A stretch of DNA of 46,925 nucleotides. It comes from a gamma proteobacterium L18 (GTDB lineage: Bacteria; Pseudomonadota; Gammaproteobacteria; Pseudomonadales; Pseudomonadaceae). The notes under the pieces were generated by a model. The model saw nothing but the letters and a program-made list of their open reading frames with translations, did no database searches and was not told the DNA's origin. Positions within the stretch are counted from its first letter, which is position 1, and the number at the start of each line of letters is the position of its first letter. Position numbers and translations under genes: made by a program. Below, piece after piece: positions 7,827 through 16,908 of this stretch. The stretch is taken from NCBI GenBank assembly GCA_000497835.1, contig KI547164.1, positions 197,235 through 244,159 on the forward strand, read 5' to 3'.

Positions 7827-9350
7827 TTACTTCACTTCCACCGCCAGGCTTTCGCTGATCTTCTGTTGCCAGATCGCAGGGCCGGTGATGTGTACCGACT
7901 CACCCTTGCTGTCCACGGCAACGGTGACTGGCATGTCTTTCACGTCGAACTCGTAGATCGCTTCCATGCCCAGCTCTTCGAAAGCTACTACGCGCGATTT
8001 CTTGATGGCCTGGGCCACCAGGTACGCCGCGCCACCGACGGCCATCAGGTAGACGGCCTTGTAGTCTTTGATCGCCTCGATGGCCACCGGGCCACGCTCG
8101 GACTTGCCGATCATGCCCAGCAGGCCGGTCTGGTCGAGGATCTGACGGGTGAACTTGTCCATCCGCGTCGCGGTGGTAGGGCCGGCCGGGCCAACCACTT
8201 CTTCACGTACCGGGTCGACCGGGCCGACGTAGTAGATGAAGCGACCCTTGAGGTCCACCGGCAGGGTTTCGCCGCGGTTGAGCATTTCCACCATGCGCTT
8301 GTGCGCGGCGTCGCGACCGGTGAGCATCTTGCCGTTGAGCAGGATGGTCTCGCCTGGCTGCCAGCTCTGCACTTCTTCGGGCGTCAGGGTGTCCAGGTTC
8401 ACGCGGCGGGCCGACGGGCCGGCTTCCCAGACGATTTCCGGGTAGGCGTCCAGGTCCGGCGCTTCCAGCTCGGCCGGGCCGGTACCGTCCAGCACGAAGT
8501 GCGCGTGGCGGGTGGCGGCGCAGTTGGGGATCATGCACACCGGCAGCGAAGCGGCGTGGGTGGGGTAGTCCATGATCTTCACGTCGAGCACGGTGGTCAG
8601 GCCGCCCAGGCCCTGGGCGCCGATGCCCAGCTGGTTGACCTTCTCGAACAGCTCCAGACGAATCTCTTCCAGACGGTTCTGCGGACCGCGGGCTTTGAGC
8701 TCGTGGATGTCGATGGACTCCATCAACACTTCCTTGGCCATCACCGCAGCTTTCTCGGCAGTGCCGCCGATGCCGATGCCCAGCATGCCCGGTGGGCACC
8801 AGCCGGCGCCCATGGTTGGAACGGTTTTCAGCACCCAGTCCACGATCGAGTCGGACGGGTTGAGCATCGCCATCTTCGACTTGTTCTCGGAACCGCCGCC
8901 CTTGGCCGCCACGTCCACTTCCACGGTGTTGCCCGGGACGATGGAGTAGTGGATGACCGCCGGGGTGTTGTCCTTGGTGTTTTTGCGGGCACCGGCCGGG
9001 TCGGCCAGGATCGAGGCGCGCAGCACGTTCTCGGGCAGGTTGTAGGCGCGACGCACGCCTTCGTTGATCATGTCGTCCAGGCTCATGGTGGCGCCATCCC
9101 AACGCACGTCCATGCCCACGCGTACGAATACGGTGACGATACCGGTGTCCTGGCAGATCGGACGGTGACCGGTGGCGCACATGCGCGAGTTGATCAGGAT
9201 CTGGGCGATGGAGTCACGGGCCGCCGGCGACTCTTCGCGCAGGTAGGCTTCGTGCATGGCCTGGATAAAATCTACCGGATGGTAGTAGGAAATGAACTGT
9301 AGGGCGTCAGCGACGCTCTGTATCAGGTCGTCTTGCTTGATCACGGTCAT
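7827..9350 (-). CDS. class I fumarate hydratase ([4Fe-4S], FumA/FumB type)
   Basis: A 507-residue enzyme that interconverts fumarate and L-malate in the TCA cycle. It is the oxygen-sensitive, iron-sulfur type, unrelated to FumC. Three cysteines spaced as in class I fumarases can ligate the cluster: C66 in ICQDTG, C185 in GWCPPG, and C277 in IPNCAATRH; GIGIGGTAEK follows the second. The N-terminal alpha domain and C-terminal beta domain (from about 340) are fused in one chain as in FumA. The ATG at 9350 has AGGAG upstream; the longer frame adds ten unlikely residues. It has its own terminator and is divergent from the diguanylate cyclase gene. Confidence 0.95.
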   Translation of the reverse strand: MTVIKQDDLIQSVADALQFISYYHPVDFIQAMHEAYLREESPAARDSIAQILINSRMCATGHRPICQDTGIVTVFVRVGMDVRWDGATMSLDDMINEGVRRAYNLPENVLRASILADPAGARKNTKDNTPAVIHYSIVPGNTVEVDVAAKGGGSENKSKMAMLNPSDSIVDWVLKTVPTMGAGWCPPGMLGIGIGGTAEKAAVMAKEVLMESIDIHELKARGPQNRLEEIRLELFEKVNQLGIGAQGLGGLTTVLDVKIMDYPTHAASLPVCMIPNCAATRHAHFVLDGTGPAELEAPDLDAYPEIVWEAGPSARRVNLDTLTPEEVQSWQPGETILLNGKMLTGRDAAHKRMVEMLNRGETLPVDLKGRFIYYVGPVDPVREEVVGPAGPTTATRMDKFTRQILDQTGLLGMIGKSERGPVAIEAIKDYKAVYLMAVGGAAYLVAQAIKKSRVVAFEELGMEAIYEFDVKDMPVTVAVDSKGESVHITGPAIWQQKISESLAVEVK

Positions 9351-9550
9351 GCGGCGCGCTCCTCTTAAAGACGGGAACATTCGTTAAGGTATTTCGACGC
9401 GTCGAGCGACCATCGAAACGACCTTTCAGGACGCGCCGGCGAGCTGCCGCCGACGCAAAAAAGGCGCGGCAGTATACCGCACCTGCGGGCTGCCGACACA
9501 CGACGATAGACAAAGGTAGGGCGGTTATCGGCGTGGCGGACTGGTTAAAA

Positions 9551-9573
9551 GTTGTACAGAACAGTTATACAAC
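9551..9573. promoter_or_regulatory. inverted repeat upstream of the diguanylate cyclase gene
   Basis: GTTGTA and TACAAC form 6-base arms 11 bases apart in an AT-rich stretch. A TTGACA hexamer follows at 9597-9602, so the repeat sits just upstream of a probable promoter for the diguanylate cyclase. The regulator is not identified, and the -10 box is not clear. Confidence 0.4.
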
Positions 9574-9664
9574 CAATGCAAAAGTGATAGTTATTTTTGA
9601 CAGGTAGCACTAAAGTGGCATCTGGCCATAGCGCCGTTCGGTGCCAGGACGGGAAGGAATCCCT

Positions 9665-10792
9665 TTGAGCACGGTGAGTCAACGAGTGACCGACAAACTC
9701 TTACAGAAACTGCTGATCAAGCGTTTCATCCTAGCCGCCGGCACCTACGTGCTGGTGTTGATCCTGACCTGGGTGGCAGCACTCAGCGACTACTTTCGCG
9801 CCTCTATCACCACCACCGTCGTCACCACGGTGTTGGTCGGCCTGTGTCAGTGCGCTCTGGCGATGGTGTTTCTCAAGGGCTGGAACCGACGGTTCCGCGA
9901 CCCCAGCCTGACCGAATTTCAAGTATTGCTGGCGATTGTCTGGCAGACCTGGCTGATGGCCAACCTGGACGGCGCGCGCGGCACTTTCCTGGTGTTGTAC
10001 CTGCTGATCCTGCTGTTCGGATTGTTCCACCTGGGCCAGCGGGTATTCGTGCGGTGTGCGGTGCTGGTGTTTTTCAGCTTTGCCGGCCTCAACCTGTACG
10101 AAGGCTACCAGATGAAACTGGCGGACCCGGGGCTGGCGGCGATCCAGGTGTGCGTGCTGTTCGTCACCCTGGTGTGGCTGTGCCTGTACGCCAACTACGT
10201 GCAGGCTTCACGCCAGCGCATGCGCCAGCGCCGCTACGCCCTGCAGGCGCACCAGGAGACCTTGCGCGGCATGATGCGCCAGTTGGAAGACCTGGTGGCC
10301 ACCGACGAGTTGACCGGGCTATTCAACCGCCGACACTTTCTGAGCCTGGCGGGCCGTGAATTGTTGTCGATGGATGCGGGGTCGCAGCATGGCCTGGCGC
10401 TGATCGACCTGGACCATTTCAAGCGCATCAACGATGTGCACGGCCATGCCGCAGGCGACCAGGTGCTGCAAGTGTTTGCCCAGGTGGCAGGCGCCTGCCT
10501 GCGCGAAGGTGATGTGCTGGCCCGCTACGGCGGCGAGGAGTTCGTCTTGCTGCTGCCCGATGCCAATACCGAGCGCCTCAGCGTGTGCTGCGAGCGGCTG
10601 CGCCTGGCGTTTGCCACGGCCGAGCCCCAAGGGCTGGAGGTGCAGAACCTGAGCCTGTCGGTAGGCATGACCCTGCTGCTGGAGGGCGACGACCTGGACG
10701 ATGCCCTGCATCGTGCCGACCAGGCGCTGTACCGCGCCAAACGCAACGGTCGCAACCAGTGTGCGGCCGCCTGGGAAACCGTCGATGCCTGA
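9665..10792 (+). CDS. membrane diguanylate cyclase (GGDEF domain)
   Basis: A 375-residue protein that should make c-di-GMP from two GTP at the inner membrane. About six hydrophobic segments occupy residues 15-180. The GGDEF domain begins at VATDELTGLFNRRHF, has the signature GGEEF at 289-293 (catalytically competent in the family), and keeps the inhibitory RxxD site (R280-D283) exactly five residues upstream. The start is taken as TTG at 9665 because GGAAGGA lies well placed before it; a GTG at 9641 is the alternative. It overlaps the next gene by eight bases. By position it corresponds to SadC (PA4332) in P. aeruginosa as I remember it, but it is clearly shorter than SadC. Confidence 0.88.
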   Translation: MSTVSQRVTDKLLQKLLIKRFILAAGTYVLVLILTWVAALSDYFRASITTTVVTTVLVGLCQCALAMVFLKGWNRRFRDPSLTEFQVLLAIVWQTWLMANLDGARGTFLVLYLLILLFGLFHLGQRVFVRCAVLVFFSFAGLNLYEGYQMKLADPGLAAIQVCVLFVTLVWLCLYANYVQASRQRMRQRRYALQAHQETLRGMMRQLEDLVATDELTGLFNRRHFLSLAGRELLSMDAGSQHGLALIDLDHFKRINDVHGHAAGDQVLQVFAQVAGACLREGDVLARYGGEEFVLLLPDANTERLSVCCERLRLAFATAEPQGLEVQNLSLSVGMTLLLEGDDLDDALHRADQALYRAKRNGRNQCAAAWETVDA

Positions 10793-11723
10793 GCTGATTG
10801 TCGGCCAGCAGCGCTGGCCAGTCGCTGCCGGTCAGAACCTGCTCGACGCCCTCAACGCCCAAGGGCTGAATGTGCCCTACAGCTGCCGTGCAGGCAGTTG
10901 TCACGTGTGCCTGGTGCACTGCCTGCGCGGTGAACCCCTTGATCGTAATCCCGACGCACTGGACAGCCTCAAACGCGCCGAAGGCTGGCGCCTGGCCTGT
11001 CAGTGCCAGGTGCTCGATGATCTTGAAGTCGCCGTGTTCGACCCCGCCCGCGACGGTGTGCCCGCCAAGGTCCAGGCCTGCGACTGGTTAAGCACCCACG
11101 TGCTGCGCCTGCGCCTGGAACCGCAACGCCCGTTGCGCTACCAGGCAGGCCAGCATGTGGTGCTATGGACGGACACTGGTGTGGCCCGGCCGTATTCGCT
11201 GGCCAGCCTGTCCCAGGAAGACCGCTGGCTGGAGTTCCACATCGACTGTCGCCAGCCTGGCGCCTTCGTCGATCAAGCACGCGGCATGCAGGTGGGCGAC
11301 ACCTTGCGCCTGGGCGAACTGCGCGGCGGCGCCTTGCACTATGATCCGGACTGGCAGGACCAGCCGCTGTGGCTATTGGCCTCCGGTACGGGGCTGGCAC
11401 CGCTGTATGGCGTGCTGCGCGAAGCGTTGCGCCAGGGGCATCATGGCGAGATCCGGCTGGTGCACGTGGCCCACGACGCCGGCGAGCATTATTTGCGTGA
11501 GGCCGTGCAGGCCCTGCAGGTCGAGCACGCCAACCTGCAGGTGCACCTGCTGACGTCCGCCGAGGCGCCCGAAGCCCTGCGCGGTCTGCGGGTGCAGTCG
11601 CGTCGCACCACGGCGCTGGCCTGTGGTGGCGCCACCGCAGTGGAGGCTTTTGCCCGGCAGTTGTTCATGGCCGGGCTGCCGCGCAGCCAATTGCTGGCCG
11701 ATGTGTTCGTGGCGCACGCCTGA
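10785..11723 (+). CDS. [2Fe-2S] ferredoxin-type oxidoreductase with FAD/NAD(P) domains
   Basis: A 312-residue electron-transfer protein. A plant-type ferredoxin domain at the N-terminus ligates [2Fe-2S] through C34, C39 and C42 (CRAGSCHVC), with the fourth ligand among the cysteines of LACQCQ (72 or 74). An FAD-binding domain with RPYSLAS and an NAD(P)-binding domain with ASGTGLAPLYG follow. The order ferredoxin-FAD-NAD is that of oxygenase reductases. The ATG at 10785 lies inside the end of the diguanylate cyclase gene, so the two are translated together. No oxygenase partner is nearby, and the physiological acceptor is unknown. It ends two bases before the convergent delta-60 gene. Confidence 0.9.
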   Translation: MPELIVGQQRWPVAAGQNLLDALNAQGLNVPYSCRAGSCHVCLVHCLRGEPLDRNPDALDSLKRAEGWRLACQCQVLDDLEVAVFDPARDGVPAKVQACDWLSTHVLRLRLEPQRPLRYQAGQHVVLWTDTGVARPYSLASLSQEDRWLEFHIDCRQPGAFVDQARGMQVGDTLRLGELRGGALHYDPDWQDQPLWLLASGTGLAPLYGVLREALRQGHHGEIRLVHVAHDAGEHYLREAVQALQVEHANLQVHLLTSAEAPEALRGLRVQSRRTTALACGGATAVEAFARQLFMAGLPRSQLLADVFVAHA

Positions 11724-11725
11724 CG

Positions 11726-13039
11726 TCAGCGCCCGCCAGCGCGTTTGTTACGGCGTGGCGAATGGCGTTGCGTGCCCCCGCCGTCAGCGGCGAAGCGTCG
11801 AACCCAGGCGTAATAGCCGTCCTGATACACATAGCCCCCGGCAATGATCTCGCCCCGTTCGGCCAGGCTCAGTGCCAGGTATTCGGATTCGTGTTCTGCC
11901 ATCAGGTAACCGGCGCCGTCGGCGAAACCCGGGTCCAGCAGGCCTTCGCGCCCCAGGCGCACCAACACGCCCTTGTGTCCCCGGGTGCCGGCACTGACGG
12001 CCAGTAAAAAGGCGTCCTGCTGAACCGTCATGGCTTTCACCGCGTCCACTTCAAACGGCAAGCCCACCAGCAACGGTGCGCCGCCATTGAAGTCCGGTGC
12101 GGGGCTGCCATCAGCGCTTCGTTGAGTCACCAACAGCTCGCTGCCGCAGGTGCCTGCGGCGCAGATCCCGCCTTGGGCGTCGACAACCACCTGGGTCAAT
12201 TCGGTGCGGTTGCCTTGATCGCCGACCACCACGAAGCCTGACCCATTGAAGGTGGTATCGCGGTGCCCGTGGCGGTCGAAACGGGCGATCACGCCATGGC
12301 CATTGTGGTCGCTGCCTGGCTGCGTGGCGCCGTACGCCAGAATATCGCTGCCTTGCAGCACCACCCCCTTGGCGATGAGCTGCTGGCCTTCGAACATGAC
12401 GTGGGCAAAGCCCTGCTGATTGAAATCCCTGTCCAGCGTGCCGTCGGCCAGCAGCCTGACCAGGTAGGCGCGCCCGTCGCGATGCTGCTCGTCCACCTCG
12501 TGGAAGAACAGCAACAGCCGACCATCCGCCTGCACCACGGGTACCTGGGGTGTGGAAATGCCCGAATGCAGGCTGCCATTGCGCAGCCTGCCGGGGCGGC
12601 GTGGTGAATGTGGCAGGTCGACAATGCACTTGCCCGTGCCATTGAACGCCAGGTCCGGGCTACCGTCGGCGTGGTAGCGGGCGATGGCGATGCGGTCCAC
12701 GTCGAAGTCGAAGAAAGCGCCCACCACCAGGATCTTGCCGTCCTGCCAACTGATCTGGTTGACCGCGTTCAGGCCCGGCCCCGTGGGGTCGAAGCTGTCA
12801 TAGAAATACCCTGCCCCCGGCGCGCCGAACGAGCGGTCCAGGCTCAGGTCCGCGTGCACCCGCGCCACGCAGAATTCGAATCCCGAATCGATGGCCAGCA
12901 ACCATTGTTCTTCTCCGGGCACCTGGACAACGGCTTTGATGTCACCGTCGATCTCCAGCATCTGTTCGTCGAAGGCCTGGTGCAGGGCGATGGAGCCTGG
13001 GGTAGGGCGTTCATGGTGGAGCGTGAAGCGTGAGTGCAT
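11726..13039 (-). CDS. delta-60 repeat protein A
   Basis: A 437-residue protein made of repeated blade-like units of about 55-60 residues with the recurrent pattern A-R-(Y/F)-x-x-D-G-x-x-D-x-x-F-(N/G)-G-x-G. Examples are IAIARYHADGSPDLAFNGTG and VIARFDRHGHRDTTFNGSG. This is the delta-60 repeat, which probably builds a beta-propeller. There is no signal peptide or membrane segment. It is clearly paralogous to protein B at 13229. Function is unknown; such proteins are often large, exported and adhesion- or toxin-associated in other bacteria, but nothing here shows export. Confidence 0.82.
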   Translation of the reverse strand: MHSRFTLHHERPTPGSIALHQAFDEQMLEIDGDIKAVVQVPGEEQWLLAIDSGFEFCVARVHADLSLDRSFGAPGAGYFYDSFDPTGPGLNAVNQISWQDGKILVVGAFFDFDVDRIAIARYHADGSPDLAFNGTGKCIVDLPHSPRRPGRLRNGSLHSGISTPQVPVVQADGRLLLFFHEVDEQHRDGRAYLVRLLADGTLDRDFNQQGFAHVMFEGQQLIAKGVVLQGSDILAYGATQPGSDHNGHGVIARFDRHGHRDTTFNGSGFVVVGDQGNRTELTQVVVDAQGGICAAGTCGSELLVTQRSADGSPAPDFNGGAPLLVGLPFEVDAVKAMTVQQDAFLLAVSAGTRGHKGVLVRLGREGLLDPGFADGAGYLMAEHESEYLALSLAERGEIIAGGYVYQDGYYAWVRRFAADGGGTQRHSPRRNKRAGGR

Positions 13040-13189
13040 GGGGCACCGTCCTGGTGGGCTGGAATGGAGGACGCCATTTCAGCGCATCAGGGGCGTGCGC
13101 GGACCTGTCAGTTCTACCAGTAGCCAATGGGCGGCCGCTGCCGTCAGGCAGCTATGCGTGTTCGCGTTACATCGGGCGTCCAGTCAGGG

Positions 13190-13216
13190 CAGCGGCTACA
13201 CGATGCGTAGCCGCTG
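13190..13216. repeat. perfect 10-base hairpin between the two delta-60 genes
   Basis: CAGCGGCTAC and GTAGCCGCTG pair around ACGATGC. It lies just past the stop of protein B and has no T-run, so it is only a possible factor-independent stop or an mRNA stabiliser. The 189-base gap otherwise holds no gene I can support. Confidence 0.5.
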
Positions 13217-13228
13217 TCCGAGCCTGAG

Positions 13229-14608
13229 TCAGGCTGGACGTCGGCCCGCGGAGCATGTCGGCAGGGGCGAACCCTGCGCCACGGCAATTGCCCCTTCGCC
13301 ATCCACGCCATGCCGTTTGAGCCACGCCTTGTCCTCTGGGTCCGCGAAGTAACCGGCGGTCAGAATGCTGTCATCGTGCTCGATGACCAGGCCGAAGTAC
13401 TCCGATACCTCGGGTGCCACGCTGTAGCCCTGCCCGCCGGCAAAAGCCGGGTCCAGATCACCTTGGCGGTCCAGGCGCATCAGCACGCCATGGCGTTTGC
13501 CGGCCTGGAAGGCGGTACCGGCCACCACCAGGTGGGCGCCTTGGGGTTGCACCGCATACAACCGGTCAAGCGGGGCATTGGCCAGCAGAAAGCGCAGCGG
13601 CCGCCCGCCGTTGAACTCCGGTGCCGGGTGGCCCTGGGGCTTGAGGTGCGCCATCAGGACATCGCTGCCCAGATCACCAAACGCGAAGATGTCACCTTGT
13701 GCATCCACTTGCAGGGTGCCGAAGCGTGCGCGCTCATAGGTCTCGCCGATCAGGATGAACCCCGGCGACAGGTCGGCGTTGAAGCCGGCATCGAGTTGGC
13801 CATCGCGGGTGTAGCAGGCCACCACGGCGTAGGTGCTGTCCTCCAGTGGTTGAGTGCCGCCGTACACCAGCAGCGCACCATCGTCGAGGCGGTGCACGCC
13901 ACCGGGGGTGATTTCCTGATCCAGCAGGCGCACATGGGCCACGCCGCTGCCATTGAAACTGGTGTCGAACGAGCCGTCGCCATTGAGGCGGATCAGTTGC
14001 GTGGTGCCATCGGAGTTATCGAAGGTCGAGGCCAGCAGCACCAGTACGATCTTGTCATCGTCCAGCGTGAAGTGGCCCGCCGCCGAGCGTTGCAGCGCTT
14101 TGGCCAGTTGCTGACGCGAACGATTGAACAGACTGCGCCAATCCTGCCCCGATCGGGCTTGAGGCAGGTTGAGAATCAGTTTGCCGCTGTCACCGAAACT
14201 GGCGTCTACCTGGCCATCGAGAGTGTATTGCGCCAAGGCCGCCTGGCTGGTGTATTCCCAGAAGTCGAAATATTCGCCGGTCAAAAGAATGCGATCGCCG
14301 CGCAGCAGCACACCGTAGGGTGCAGAGAAGCCGATGTCCGGGTCGCCGAACACATCTTCGATAAAGCCGCTGCCATCGCTGCCGAACGTGGTGTCCAGTT
14401 CAAGGTCTGCGTCGACTCGCGCCAAGGCGAAGCCATCCCACAGCTGGATACCCAGCAGGGCTTTGCCGTCGTCCAAGGGTGTGATTGCCAGTATCTCGCC
14501 TTCCAGGGTTTCGACGCTGTCGGCGGCGATGCGCCGGGTGCGTTGGCGCAGTTGCTGGATTTTTTGCAGCAGGGGCGAGTAGGCAGCGGGGTTTTTGTCC
14601 GTGGTCAT
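13229..14608 (-). CDS. delta-60 repeat protein B
   Basis: A 459-residue delta-60 repeat protein. The start ATG at 14608 is chosen because GAGG lies nine bases upstream; an in-frame ATG at 14623 is the alternative. Repeats such as LARVDADLELDTTFGSDGSG and LIRLNGDGSFDTSFNGSG are visible through the whole chain after about residue 30. Matching segments in the same order (for example AHV...GG/GVL...YGGTQP versus YGATQP) show that it and protein A are tandem duplicates that have since diverged. No export signal is seen, and function is unknown. It lies between the ferredoxin reductase and pykA, where P. aeruginosa as I remember has an enoyl-CoA hydratase instead. Confidence 0.82.
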   Translation of the reverse strand: MTTDKNPAAYSPLLQKIQQLRQRTRRIAADSVETLEGEILAITPLDDGKALLGIQLWDGFALARVDADLELDTTFGSDGSGFIEDVFGDPDIGFSAPYGVLLRGDRILLTGEYFDFWEYTSQAALAQYTLDGQVDASFGDSGKLILNLPQARSGQDWRSLFNRSRQQLAKALQRSAAGHFTLDDDKIVLVLLASTFDNSDGTTQLIRLNGDGSFDTSFNGSGVAHVRLLDQEITPGGVHRLDDGALLVYGGTQPLEDSTYAVVACYTRDGQLDAGFNADLSPGFILIGETYERARFGTLQVDAQGDIFAFGDLGSDVLMAHLKPQGHPAPEFNGGRPLRFLLANAPLDRLYAVQPQGAHLVVAGTAFQAGKRHGVLMRLDRQGDLDPAFAGGQGYSVAPEVSEYFGLVIEHDDSILTAGYFADPEDKAWLKRHGVDGEGAIAVAQGSPLPTCSAGRRPA

Positions 14609-14723
14609 GCTGATGTGCCTCATGGAAACAGGCACCCGGGAGGGGCGCCGTCGATCCCTATTCAGCGCTTTTGCGCCAGGAGGCGAAACTGTAAGAACTG
14701 ACAGGTGACCCGGCAGCGGCCAC

Positions 14724-14755
14724 AAAAAAGCCCCCGGCGTTTGCACGCCGGGGGC
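14724..14755 (-). terminator. intrinsic terminator of pykA
   Basis: Perfect 11-base stem GCCCCCGGCGT (14730-14740) and ACGCCGGGGGC (14745-14755) around TTGC, with six T residues after it on the minus strand. It lies 20 bases past the pykA stop. Confidence 0.93.
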
Positions 14756-14775
14756 TTGGGTGTGAAGCGCAGGCC

Positions 14776-16227
14776 TTAGACCAGCGGATCACCGACATGC
14801 AGGATCTTCATGCCGTTGGTGCCACCGATGGTGTGATAGCTGTCGCCCTTGGTCAGGATGACCCAGTCGCCTTGCTCGACCACGCCCAGTTTCAGCAGCT
14901 CGTCGACGGCAGCCTGGCTGACCTTGTCGGCCGGCAGTGCAGCCGGGTCGAAGGCTACCGGCACCACGCCACGGAACATGGCGGCACGGGCCTGGGTTTC
15001 GCGGTGCGGGGAGAACGCGTAGATCGGCACCGAGGAACGCAGACGCGACATGATCAGCGGGGTGTAGCCGCTTTCGGTCAGGGCGATGATCGCCTTCACG
15101 CCAGGGAAGTGGTTGGCGGTGTACATCGCCGCCAGGGCGATGCTCTCGTCGCAACGTTCGAACTGGGTGTGCAGACGGTGGCTGGACTTCATGCTCATCG
15201 GGTGCTTTTCAGCGCCCTTGCAGATGCGGTCCATGGCCTGCACGGCTTCGATCGGGTAGGAACCCGCGGCGCTTTCGGCCGACAGCATCACCGCGTCGGT
15301 GTAGTCCAGCACGGCGTTGGCCACGTCGGATACTTCGGCTCGGGTAGGCATTGGGTTCTGGATCATCGACTCCATCATCTGGGTCGCCACGATCACCGCC
15401 TTGTTGTTGCGGCGGGCGTGCTGGATGATCTTCTTCTGGATGGCGATCAGCTCGGCGTCGCCGATTTCCACGCCCAGGTCACCACGGGCCACCATGACGG
15501 CGTCGCTGGCGCGGATCAGACCGTCCAGGGTTTCGTCGTCGGCCACGGCTTCGGCGCGTTCGATCTTGGCCACCAGCCAGGCGGTACCGCCGGACTCGTC
15601 ACGCAGGCGACGGGCGTATTCCATGTCGGAGGCATCACGCGGGAAGGAAACGGCCAGGTAATCCAGGTCCATTTCAGCGGCCAGCTTGATGTCGGCCTTG
15701 TCCTTCTCGGTCAGGGCCGGGGCCGTCAGGCCACCACCGCGACGGTTGATGCCTTTGTGGTCCGACAGCGGGCCACCGATCAGCACCGAGCAGTGCAGCG
15801 AGTCGGCAGTGGCGGTTTCCACGCGCATTACCACGCGGCCGTCGTCGAGCAGCAGCTCGTCGCCCACACCGCAGTCCTTGACCAGGTCCGGGTAATCGAT
15901 ACCGACGATTTCCTGGTTACCTTCGGTCAGCGGATGGCTGGTGGAGAAGGTGAAGGCATCACCCACTTTCAGCTCGATACGCTTGTTGGCGAATTTGGCG
16001 ATACGGATCTTTGGACCTTGCAGGTCGCCCAACAGCGCGACATGGCGGCCCAGCTTGGCGGCGATGTCACGGATCAGGCGGGCGCGAGCCTTGTGCTCGT
16101 CCGGCGTGCCGTGGGAAAAGTTCAGACGGGCCACGTCCAGGCCGGCCTTGATCAATTGCTCGATCACTTCCGGCGAGTTGCTGGCAGGGCCAAGGGTAGC
16201 GACGATTTTGGTACGGCGAACGGTCAT
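14776..16227 (-). CDS. pykA: pyruvate kinase, PykA type
   Basis: A 483-residue enzyme converting phosphoenolpyruvate and ADP to pyruvate and ATP, the last step of lower glycolysis (Entner-Doudoroff flow in Pseudomonas). The start MTVRRTKIVATLGPAS is the family N-terminus. The catalytic signature is VAKIERAEA, and the metal/substrate segment VMVARGDLGVEI follows, then ATQMMESMI and the C-terminal allosteric domain. Length and sequence fit PykA rather than the shorter PykF isozyme. It is monocistronic, with a strong terminator. Confidence 0.95.
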   Translation of the reverse strand: MTVRRTKIVATLGPASNSPEVIEQLIKAGLDVARLNFSHGTPDEHKARARLIRDIAAKLGRHVALLGDLQGPKIRIAKFANKRIELKVGDAFTFSTSHPLTEGNQEIVGIDYPDLVKDCGVGDELLLDDGRVVMRVETATADSLHCSVLIGGPLSDHKGINRRGGGLTAPALTEKDKADIKLAAEMDLDYLAVSFPRDASDMEYARRLRDESGGTAWLVAKIERAEAVADDETLDGLIRASDAVMVARGDLGVEIGDAELIAIQKKIIQHARRNNKAVIVATQMMESMIQNPMPTRAEVSDVANAVLDYTDAVMLSAESAAGSYPIEAVQAMDRICKGAEKHPMSMKSSHRLHTQFERCDESIALAAMYTANHFPGVKAIIALTESGYTPLIMSRLRSSVPIYAFSPHRETQARAAMFRGVVPVAFDPAALPADKVSQAAVDELLKLGVVEQGDWVILTKGDSYHTIGGTNGMKILHVGDPLV

Positions 16228-16403
16228 GCACTGACTCCTTTATTGAAGCGCAGCGAAAGGCTACTCCTGAAACGCGCTGTAGTCATTGTTCCTCTGCACT
16301 ACCTTGGTGGCAGAGGACTGGGCGATACTCACGTGACGGTGGTCGTTTGTCACTGAAGATTTCCGCAGGCTGGTCGATAAACCGCTCAGGACAGGAGATA
16401 CCC

Positions 16404-16778
16404 ATGCGAATCCTCATCGTTTTAGCCCTGGCGGCCAGTGTCGTCGGTTGTACCCGTTGGTCGATGGACCATCACTTGGATGAAGCGTACCGCCAGTACG
16501 ACTACGGCAACTGCAACAAGGTGATGCTGGAGTTGTCCCAGGTCGACCGTAAAAGCCGCAGCCGGCCTTATGTGCAGCCGGAGGTGTCGATGCTGCGCGG
16601 CCTGTGCCTGGAGCGCCAGAACCTGTTCCTGGATGCCGGCCAGACCTACGAATTCATCATTACCCAGTACCCGTACAGCGAATACGCCTACCGGGCGCGG
16701 GCGCGCCTGGACACGCTGCAGCAGCTGGGGCACTACCGCAGCGCCGCAGTCACCGCGCAGCCGCAAGTCGCACGCTGA
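16404..16778 (+). CDS. small TPR-like lipoprotein
   Basis: A 124-residue protein starting at the ATG that follows ACAGGAGATACCC; the upstream frame from 16347 is rejected. Residues 1-16 form a lipoprotein signal with lipobox VVGC (C16), so the mature protein is anchored in the outer or inner membrane on the periplasmic side. The body is helical and resembles tetratricopeptide repeats (LDEAYRQYDYGNCNKVMLEL and AGQTYEFIITQYPYSEYAYRA), a pattern like that of BamD/YbgF-type scaffolds. Its role is not known. A REP hairpin directly follows the stop codon. Confidence 0.85.
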   Translation: MRILIVLALAASVVGCTRWSMDHHLDEAYRQYDYGNCNKVMLELSQVDRKSRSRPYVQPEVSMLRGLCLERQNLFLDAGQTYEFIITQYPYSEYAYRARARLDTLQQLGHYRSAAVTAQPQVAR

Positions 16779-16780
16779 CC

Positions 16781-16810
16781 CTGTGGGAGCTGGCGAGCCA
16801 GCTCCCACAG
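16781..16810. repeat. single perfect REP hairpin
   Basis: CTGTGGGAGCTGG and CCAGCTCCCACAG form a 13-base perfect stem around CGAG, two bases past the stop codon of the lipoprotein gene. It probably protects or ends that mRNA. Confidence 0.8.
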
Positions 16811-16908
16811 ACTGTTCGTCGGGTGCCTTCACGCTTGGTCGTTCTTCACTTTTAGCCGCGGTGGCCGGGTGAGATCATGAGCGATGATTTATAAACTGCG
16901 ATGAGAAC

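Noticed and set aside
9380..9513. Short minus-strand frame upstream of fumarase
   Set aside because: It is the fumarase leader; no ribosome-binding site and unlike any known protein.
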